This document shows, in pieces, positions 56,607-64,000 of a DNA stretch of 64,000 nucleotides. Below the pieces are notes generated by a model. The model had not been told where the DNA came from, searched no databases, and saw only the letters and a program-made list of their open reading frames with translations. Numbering within the stretch: position 1 is the first letter of the stretch; the number at the start of each line of letters is the position of its first letter. The DNA is from Zygnema cylindricum (taxonomy: Eukaryota > Streptophyta > Zygnematophyceae > Zygnematales > Zygnemataceae). The stretch is taken from positions 153,820-217,819 of the forward strand of contig JBBHKE010002469.1 in the NCBI GenBank assembly GCA_037447655.1. Reading direction: 5' to 3'. The translations under genes were made by a program, and so were the position numbers.

Positions 56607-57599
56607 TGTTGAAATAATTAGTTTTATTCTATTTTCTAGGTCTAAATTAATTAGCAAAAATGTAGGCAGCCTGCCTCCATCTCTTCTCTCTTGCCCCCAT
56701 TCTTGTTGTAGTCACTGAAGGAGAGAGAGAGCAATGGAGCCATGGCTGCCTCAGCTCCATAGGAAGGACTAAAGAGTGACTTAAGTCACTCTTAATAGAA
56801 GGTTGAGTCCGGCAATTCTCGAACCCCCGACTGGCAAAGCGCGGCGTAGCCGTTAGCTTTAACCAGTCTGTCGTAGAAGTCCGTTAAGAGATATAGGGTT
56901 TCATTAATATTTAAACTATTGTGTTATACAAAAATCATTTAGCTGAAACTCTTTACGGCACGCATAGATACAGTTTTACAAAATACGAAGCACTGTACTA
57001 AATTGAAACGGATATTGCGCAAGTATTTACTACGGCTGAGATTCCATTTCGCGTCAAATCTAACGGCGCACATCATCGCCGAAATCTCGGAATGGTCACT
57101 TTGGCATTTAGTGACGTGGCATGACCTGGCGCCACGTGGAGAGATGACATTCGGTCGCGGGAATTCCGAGGAATGTACGGACGAGTGGAAAATGGACACG
57201 CGTCCGCCTAATGGCCTTGTCGTACAGAGGCTGTACAGAATGTACATCGGCAATAGTACGTTCTGGTACTATATAATGTTTTTATTTGTTCGTACATGCA
57301 GTAGATAGGAGTTGTGAGGGAGAACTAGGAAAAACAAGGACTTAGGAAAAATCAGGTAGATAGTCCTCTCTCTCTTTGAGAGTTTTTATAAATTGGCATC
57401 TTTTCCACCCTATAACTTATCGCTTGGTTGGGCGTTTTCAGAGATTTCTATTTCTACGGACTCACGGGAGTCTAGGGTGCAGAGGGGTGCAGTCAAATTG
57501 TCTGCTTGTGTAGAAGTGGTTTCCATTGAAAGTGGGTTAGTTAATAACTATCTAGAGGCTTCCTGTATTCTGTAGTCTAATGGAGGACACAGAATTGCA
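56607..57599 (+). mobile_element. 5' LTR of copia element 4
   Basis: 993 bp, TGTTGAAATAATTAG to GAATTGCA. The first 400 bp match the 3' LTR at 63594 at roughly 94 percent by eye. The end is set by homology to the solo LTR 59770-61005, whose target duplication fixes its own ends. Contains an antisense tRNA-like segment (56805-56875). The gag start codon at 57580 lies inside its last 20 bases. Confidence 0.85.
56805..56875 (-). other. tRNA-like segment in the LTR, antisense
   Basis: On the minus strand GTTAAAGCTAACGGCTACG is followed by GGGGGTTCGAGA, a good Pol III B-box (GGTTCGANNCC type). It lacks full cloverleaf pairing, so it is not a working tRNA gene. The same antisense B-box position recurs in the 3' LTR (63818-63826), the inverted solo LTR (58445-58455, GGTTCAAATCC) and the other solo LTR (60638-60648). 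Confidence 0.45.
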
Positions 57600-57614
57600 G
57601 GTTACGGGCCCACC
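57600..57614 (+). other. Primer-binding site fitting the anticodon arm of initiator tRNA-Met
   Basis: GGTTACGGGCCCACC starts at the first base after the LTR. It is complementary, with one mismatch opposite the middle anticodon base, to the anticodon stem-loop of plant initiator tRNA-Met, not to the tRNA 3' end. This is the half-tRNA priming known from Drosophila copia. The same bases encode gag residues 8-12 (VTGPP). Confidence 0.78.
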
Positions 57615-57625
57615 CTCTAGGGTCA

Positions 57626-58670
57626 TGTAACTTTTAGACCTCCATAAGTCTTCAGAGTGGACAGCTTCCTAGAAGCCTCTAGGATAACCCTGACCCCTTT
57701 GTGTTTCAGCAAAAATAACTGCCACACTAGCTGACAAAAACTCTGACCAACTTCACCCTTGTGAAGAGAAGACTCCCTTGAGTCGATAGCAAAAAGAATC
57801 TCTGAATGTGCTCCCCTGAGCAGTAAGTTACGGAGGGTCAAAGTTGACCTTTTGTAGAGAAGCTCTCTGGGAGAGAGGATCCTATCTCCTAGTTTTTCTA
57901 AGTCCTATCTCTCTCACAAACTCTATCTACTGATGTACGGAACTAATCAGATTTCTCCTCCGTACACAAAAGTACAGGCGGCGGTGTACTTTATGTACGG
58001 AAATTGTACAACATGGCCTAAATGTCGTCACGTGGTATGTTCGGATTCGTTCCCGTAATCCTCGGAGATGCCGGGATCCAATGTGATTCGGCCACGTGTC
58101 ATCCGATGTGGTGATGCCCACAAACCGCCAAATTCTTCTTCCAAGATCTCGGCGCTAATTCAGGCCATACGATTAAATTCACATTTGATCAGAGCCGTAA
58201 TAAATACATACGCGGTATTTGTTTCGCTTACGAAATCAATGCGCGGTATTGATTTTTTATCCTTATCGCAATTCATACTTTTTACACTACCAATTCTATG
58301 TATCCCGTAAACAATTATAGTTAAATGATTTATCCTAGGTATTAATGTTTAATTAATTAACAAACTATTTAGTACGTAACTCTACTTCAAGACTTAACAG
58401 CTAAGGTTACCGGCTACCGGCAGCTTGCCGTCCGGCAGGTACCAGGTTCAAATCCTGTGGCCGCCGCATATCTTTTTACTTAATAAACCCCAAATATATA
58501 TTTCCCGTAAACCTCAGGATAGCCTAGGTAGCCATGGCTCTAGCTTCCTCTCCAATTTCTCAGTGACTGCGACAAGTTTGAGAGTTGGAGAGAGAAGTTA
58601 GAGGTAGACTGCCTCAGCTTCTTTCTTATTTCTGACCTAGAAAATACTTTAAAAACCATTAATTTCTACA
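57626..58670 (-). mobile_element. Solo LTR inserted antisense in gag of element 4
   Basis: 1045 bp. On the minus strand it starts TGTAGAAATTAATGG at 58670 and ends AGTTACA at 57626. Removing it joins the gag frame exactly (AGG GTC ACC TTC AAT). Flanks GTCA and CTCA are a nearly matching short target duplication. Its sequence follows the LTR of element 4 throughout, including the tRNA-like segment (58395-58470). Confidence 0.8.
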
Positions 58671-59336
58671 CTCACCTTCAATGGATCTGGGTTTATCTAT
58701 TGGGAAGCCATGATGATGGGAGCTTTATGCCAAAAACGATATTGGAGTATCGTTACTAGATAAGTGAAACGTCCACCTTCGGGAACTCCACCAGGATTTG
58801 GAGGAGTAAGGTTTCTTACAGTAACGGCTGCCTCAGCGGAGGAGGCAGATGATGGGGACAGCAGTGTGTCGGAAAAGGGGGAAAGGGAAAGGGACACCCC
58901 TCACTGGAGCGGCGAATGTGAAGACCGTGGAGAACGACACTCAAATGTGGGAGGATGTAATCATGGCTGCTAAGAACTTCATTGTGAGGCACCTCATTCA
59001 AGCTTTGGCCACCCCTCATCTTCACATTTACAAGGCCGAGGAGTTGTGGGTGAGTTTAGTGGAGATTTATAGAACTGCAACTATTCAGGAGCTCCAGTTG
59101 GCTGAGCCAAAACTAGTGAGTTACACTTACAAAGGAGGAAAGATGTTAGATTACCGTAATGATCTTTCTTGTTTGTATATGGAGATAGAAAGCTCCGGGT
59201 GGACAGGCACAATGAAAATGAAAGTTAACACTCTTATCATGAAGTTACCAAATGAGTTTGAGAACATAGTGTACCGAGTACACGAAATGCCTGATAGTTA
59301 ATGGAAATGGAACACAGTGGTTAGGATGGAAAACTT

Positions 59337-59769
59337 GTGCAGGAAAACACAATGGAGATTAGGAGAGGAGGAAAGAGCATTCAAGCTCTAGCAGCAAGAG
59401 GGGACCGATGGGGGAAGGACCAAGTTTACTTCACGGCAGATAAAGGTAGCCAAGGAATGTTTAGGCTTAACCTGAGTAATGAAAAGAAGAATGCTTACTA
59501 TGTTGGTATCCCTAAGTTGATGATTTGTCATAAGCGGTTGGGGCATGTGCATTTTGATAGGTTGAGGGAAGTGAAAAAGATTGGAGTAGTAGAAGGCATT
59601 CAGTTTGGGGAAAATGAAAAGATGGATGATTGTAGTGGTTGTGCTCAAGGTAAGGCTCACAAACTTCCTTTTCCCAAAGCCGCCACATATAGAGGTGAGA
59701 AAGTGTTAGATTTGATCCACACAGATATTTGGGGACCTGCAAAAGTACCTTCGGTTGGAGGAAAGAGGT
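59337..59769 (+). pseudogene. Pre-integrase and start of integrase, element 4
   Basis: The frame carries the GAG-pre-integrase zinc motif (ICHKRLGHVHFDRL, then CSGCAQGKAHKLPF) and the first integrase block LIHTDIWGPAKVPSVGGKR with the first catalytic Asp. It is cut by the solo LTR at 59770; the integrase continues at 61011 in what was the same frame. Confidence 0.85.
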
Positions 59770-61005
59770 TGAAATTCTATTGGCTCCATTGCCCACAAAA
59801 TTCGCAGATCCAAAAAAAGCTAATCTAGATAGTGCCGACTCCAAGTTGATATAAACCCAAATGAATGATCCCTTGACAATAAGAACCCCAATATACCTTC
59901 ACCCCTGTGAAGAGAAGACCTTCTGTGTGCTCAGTTGCACCACAAAATGCAAAGCTTCAATATGTGTTTTGGACAATATTCCCCACTTTGACTTTCCCAC
60001 TGAATAAGTGCCACCCTGGCACGCAAAGACTCTGACCGACTACACCCTTGTGTAGCTTCGACTCCCCTGAGTCCGCAGCAAAAAGAATCACTGAATTTCC
60101 TCACCCGAGCAGTAAGTTATGGCTGGTCAAAGATGACCTTTATAGTTACAAGCTCTCTTAGAGAGAGGTACCGAAATATCACTAAGTCTTAGTCTGCCTA
60201 CTCATGACTTCCTACTACTAAACCCTAGTCCAATAGGAACACTATATAGTACAAGAAGGTACAATGGGCGATGTACTTATTGTACGACCATTGTACGACA
60301 AGGTCTACAAGGTGACACCTATCAAATCGGAAGCCATGGTTCCTCCTCCCATCTTCTCCGGTATCAAATAATGTGGCGCCACGTGGCACCGCGTGACGCT
60401 ATCTCCGTATGCCGCCAAAAGCTCACTTCGCGTGGCGGCTATAATGCCGACCGTCCGACCAAAACATATTTTACACGGTTCAGATTCGCGTACATGCAGG
60501 AATTGCTCCTTTTGGTTAGTCTGCTGTTAATTAGCTGTTGCGTTAATGTTTATGTATTTATGAAACCCGTCACGTGTATCGTTTCGATAACCCCTTATTG
60601 GTTAAGGCTTACGTCTACAAATATAACCACAGAACATGGTTCAAATCTGGTTTAGAGCAGTTTTTGGTTATTTGTTAGTTTGTTAGAACTCTCTTCTTGT
60701 CCATGTATAAATACCTATTGTACCCTACATATACCATCGTTTACTCAAAGCTATAGGCTAAAACTAACGTCTGTAGTAGGATGTAGGTACCAGTATCAAA
60801 TCTTGGAATCGTCACAACCATTTTGGTACAAACTACGAATTAGTCTATCCTCTTTAGACAGCCATGGCTCTAGCTCTCTCTCTCGTCTTCAATGACTGCA
60901 ACAAGTATGGGGACCGGAGAGAGTTGAGCGAGAAGCAGGTTGCCTTTGCTGACTTACTCTATTTTTTTTTCCAATACAGACCTAGAAAATACATAAATTT
61001 CAACA
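59770..61005 (-). mobile_element. Solo LTR inserted antisense in integrase of element 4
   Basis: 1236 bp. On the minus strand it starts TGTTGAAATTTATG (61005) and ends AATTTCA (59770). The 5-bp flanks are GAGGT (59765-59769) and AAGGT (61006-61010), one substitution apart, and joining them restores GKRFMMTI. Related to but clearly diverged from the element 4 LTR. Carries a B-box-like GGTTCAAATCT at 60638. Confidence 0.87.
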
Positions 61006-61010
61006 AAGGT

Positions 61011-61966
61011 TTATGATGACAATAACCGTTGACTGGTCTAGATTCTCCAGAGTCTACTTTCTAAAAACAAAGTCTGAAGCATCAACTTACTTGAAAGAAT
61101 ATAAAGCTTGGAGTGAGAAGTTGCATGAAACCCCCATTAAGAGGATAAGGAGTGATAATGGGGGGAAATATACCTCTAACCAGTTTGAGGAATATGTGAG
61201 AGATGAGGGAGTGCAGCACCAGAAAACTGTACCATATAACCAGAAACAATTTGGGGTAGCTAAGAGGTTGAATCGAACACTAGGAGATAGTGCATGTAGT
61301 GTGTTGGCAGACAAGAAAATAGGAAAGAGATTTTGGGCAGAAGCAATGAGCTGTGCCAACTACATTAAGAATAGAGTCCTTACCTCAACTGTAAAGGGAG
61401 TGACACCTTATGAGAGATGGGTTGGAAGGAAACCAGATATCTCACACCTTAAAGTATTCGGTAGCCAAGTTTACAGTCTTGACACGGATAGGAAAAACTG
61501 GAAGCTAGATGCTAAGGGAAAACCTGGATACTTTGTGGGATATGATGTAGATATTAAGGGATATAGAGTCTATGACTTAGGAAAGAAAGATATCATTCTG
61601 GTTAAACACTTAGTTGTCATGGATGAATGGAAGTCATTTGACCCCTTCAAATATACAAAGAAGATAAGAATCAGATTTGAGTCAGAAAGTGAGGAGAACT
61701 CGGTCGTTTCTGAAAAGGACATGAGTGAAACCGTGATTGCAGATTCAGGGGAGATCGAAGATACAGGAGACTCACCGGAAACCTCACATACTCCTATGGA
61801 CTTCAAGGAGATAGAAGAAGTGGGACCAGAACCGGTTTCCGTGCACAGGGGAGCCGATGAGACAGTGAAGAGAAATCCAAGACTTCCATCCATTCCAGCT
61901 TTGGATTTGAGGGAGGGAGAAGGAGCAGCAAAAGGATACAGGGAAAACAGGCCGCTCATAAGGTAA
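61011..61966 (+). pseudogene. Integrase core and C-terminal region, element 4
   Basis: Continues the integrase: MMTITVDWSRFSRVYFLKTK, IRSDNGGKY (second catalytic Asp), then GVAKRLNRTL, where the expected catalytic Glu is Lys (codon AAG). GYFVGYDVDIKGYRVYDLG is the C-terminal GKGY-like fold. An acidic linker (ESESEENSVVSE) leads towards RT before a frameshift near 61966. Confidence 0.88.
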
Positions 61967-63580
61967 CTAAGCTATCTCACCCAGATGAGCATCAATCTTA
62001 CTCGGAGGCAGTGAATAGTCTGGAGAAAGAAAGATGGATTAGAGCCATAAATGATGAAATGGCTTCTATCATGGAAGCAAATACTTGGGAACTAGCGGAT
62101 TACCCTCCAGAAATAAAAACTTATTGGGTGTAAATGGGTTTTTAAACTAAAACTGAACCCAGATAATACCATTGAGAGATATAAAGCTCGATTGGTAGCA
62201 AAGGGGTTCACCCAAAAGGAGGGGATTGACTATGAGGAGACCTTTGCCCCAGTTGTTCGGTTCCCATCAGTAAGGATTCTCTTCAGTCTGGCAGCAGCGG
62301 AAGAAATGGAAATACACCAGATGGACATTAAGACTGCTTTTCTTAACGGTGAGTTAGAGGAAGAAAGTTTTATGAGACAACCTGAGGGGTTTGTGGAAGA
62401 AGGAGAAGAGAGCAAAGTCTGCAAACTCATAAATTCCTTATATGGACTGAAGCAGACTCCCCGACAGTGGAATAAGAAACTAGGTGAGTTTCTTACAGGT
62501 CTAGGATATATCCGTATCAGCTCTTACCATTCTATCTATATGTTTGAGGATGAGATTGGTGTCATTTTTATTGCAATTTATGTGGATGATTTGCTTGTGT
62601 TGAGTAAATCTTTGGAAAAGATCAATAAGTTAAAGAAAGATCTTAGAAGAAGATTTGATATGAAGGATTTAGGGGAAGCAAGATATATTTTGGAGATTCA
62701 AATGGAGAGAGATAAGGGGAAAACGATTATCAGACTTACTCAGAAAGAAGCAATAGGTAATATGCTTGAGAAATTCCAGATGGAAAATGCTAACAGTTGT
62801 ACCACTCCCATGGACTTGAAAAAAGGAAGTGATGGGAGTGTAGAAGGAGGAGTGATGATCCTAGACAATCAGATGAGTGCAGAGGAGAGAGAATTTATGA
62901 AGTCTATCCCTTATAGACAGGTCGTAGGAAGTTTAATCTATTTTATGAACTCTACCAGACCGGACATAGCGGCAGCAATTGAAGTACTCAGTAGGAGTCT
63001 TAATGATCTTAGGAAGAGAGACTGGGAGGCACCCAAGAGAGTCATGAGATATCTGGTGGGAATTAGAGAGTTATGGTTACATTTGGGAGGGGAGCACACT
63101 GACATCACTACTTGGAGTTACGCCAGTTATAGGGACGCACCTATGTGACGATGCACTTCTGGGTATGTGTTGTATGTTGGAGAAGGTGCTTGCTGTTGGA
63201 GCAGTAAGCAACAAAAGGTGGTTGCTCAGTCCACTATGGAGGCTGAGTAAATGGCCTCTTGTTTTGCTATGAAAGAGTTGATGTGGGTGAAGTCCTTGCT
63301 ACAAGAAATGGGGTATATGAAGGAGGGAGTGCATGAAGTGTTTTGTGATAATCAAGCGGCCATAGCAATTGCAGCCAATCCAAAACATAATTTTAAGGCT
63401 AAACATATGGACATAAAATTAAGTTTTGTAAGAGAAAAAGTGGAGAATAAAATAGTGAATCTTGTATATAGATCTGATGAGGAAATGGTGGATGACATGA
63501 TGACCAAACCTGTGCCTTCTCCAAAGTTAAAATATTGTAGGGAAAAATGTGGGTTAAAAGAAAAGTTAAAATTAGACTAG
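61967..63580 (+). pseudogene. Reverse transcriptase-RNase H of copia element 4
   Basis: RT starts about 61975 (SYSEAVNSLEKERWIRAIND), shifts frame near 62125 and is open from 62192 to TGA 63146-63148. It includes IHQMDIKTAFLNGEL, LYGLKQTPRQW and YVDD at 62579-62590. The connection and RNase H region reads TQKEAIGNMLEKF, MKSIPYRQVVGSLIYFMNST and TDITTWSYASY (first RNase H Asp changed to Tyr). After the TGA, RNase H continues in frame with a second stop at 63248 (TAA in place of the Tyr of the EAEYMA motif), then VFCDNQAAIAIAANPKHN and HMDIKLSFVREKV to TAG 63578-63580. Non-functional. Confidence 0.9.
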
Positions 63581-63593
63581 AAAATAAGGGGAG
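63581..63593 (+). other. Polypurine tract of element 4
   Basis: AAAATAAGGGGAG lies immediately before the 3' LTR and right after the pol stop codon. Confidence 0.85.
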
Positions 63594-64000
63594 TGTTGAA
63601 ATAATTAGTTTTATTGTATTTTCTAGGTCAAAATTAATTATCGGAAAACATACAAAGAAAATGTAGGCAGCCTTCCTCCATCTCTTCCCTCTTGCCCCCA
63701 TACTTGTTGTAGTCACTGAAGGAGAGAGAGAGCGATGGAGCCATGGCTGTCTCCGCTCCATAGAAAGGACTAAAGAGTGACTTAAGTCAATCTCAACAAA
63801 AGGTTGAGTCCGGCAACTCTCGAACCCCAAACCGGTAGAGCGCGGCGTAGCCGTTAGCTTTAACCAGTCTGTCGTAGAAGTCTGTTAAGAGATATAGGGT
63901 TTCATTAATATTTAAACTATTGTGTTATACATAAATCATTTAACTGAAACTCTTTATGGCACGCATAGAAACAGTTTTACAAAATACGAAGTACTGTACT
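63594..64000 (+). mobile_element. 3' LTR of copia element 4, cut by the window end
   Basis: Starts TGTTGAAATAATTAG and follows the first ~400 bp of the 5' LTR, with a 20-bp difference near 63640 (extra CGGAAAACATACAAAG). It contains the same antisense B-box (63818-63826). The remaining ~590 bp lie outside the window. Confidence 0.88.

Larger units (their letters stand above)
57580..59301 (+). pseudogene. Gag of copia element 4, interrupted
   Basis: ATG 57580 lies in the LTR end and reads MEDTELQVTGPPSRV through the primer-binding site to 57625, where an antisense solo LTR is inserted. The frame resumes at 58674 (TFNGSGFIYWEAMMMGALCQ) to TAA 58761-58763. The main UBN2-type gag core is in another frame, 58849-59301: MWEDVIMAAKNFIVRHL, EELWVSLVEIYRTATIQELQ, DLSCLYMEIESSGW and MKLPNEFENIVYRV. 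No CCHC zinc knuckle follows; the sequence passes to pre-integrase after about 40 codons, so the knuckle and the protease were deleted. Confidence 0.8.

Noticed and set aside
58395-58470. A functional tRNA gene ending GGTTCAAATCCTGTGGCCGCCGC
   Set aside because: The T-arm is good, but no 5' acceptor strand pairs with the 3' end and there is no clear anticodon arm. It lies in an LTR at the same place as degenerate relatives, so it is listed only as tRNA-like.

Overview
This is eukaryotic nuclear DNA, most likely from a streptophyte (a land plant or charophyte-type alga). The only host genes I recognise are four intron-containing members of the plant LURP-one-related (LOR, Tubby-C-terminal-like) family. 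Nearly everything else is transposon, much of it nested. There is no operon structure and I found no rRNA, intact tRNA or CRISPR. The species cannot be named from the window alone.

Layout. 1-18.4 kb holds two LOR gene pairs in tandem: copies A and B (1798-5553) and copies C and D (14387-18387). A pairs with C and B with D in sequence, promoter and intron layout, so a two-gene cassette was duplicated. About 5.7 kb of nested DNA transposons (8221-13944) sits in the promoter of C at a TA that the promoter of A still shows undisturbed. A decayed fifth copy, E, survives as an exon-3 scrap at 26131-26175 and an exon 4 at 34247-34474, split by a full Ty1/copia retrotransposon with both LTRs (26189-33809).

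18.4-22.6 kb is a truncated copia gag-protease remnant with a 602-bp LTR-like insertion in its protease, cut off by an antisense copia integrase/RT fragment. 22.6-26.1 kb is non-coding repeat DNA. 34.5-48.7 kb carries broken DNA-transposon genes (PIF/Harbinger 36800-37690, hAT 41010-41530, pogo-like 46344-48668), an antisense copia RNase H fragment, and several families of non-autonomous inverted-repeat elements with TTA/TAA, TA or 8-bp target duplications. 48.75-56.6 kb holds two 1.18-kb direct repeats (probable LTRs) followed by a decayed Ty3-like gag-protease region with a proline-rich N-terminal part. 56.6-64.0 kb is a copia element running off the window. It has LTRs at both ends, two solo LTRs inserted in reverse, and a primer-binding site that fits the anticodon region of initiator tRNA-Met.

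How it works together: every transposon gene seen is broken by stops, frameshifts, deletions or insertions, so activity would have to come from elsewhere. Only the four LOR genes look intact. Their role (membrane- or defence-related in characterised plants) is taken from the family. All coordinates, splice sites, repeats and target duplications were read by eye and no alignment or search was run.
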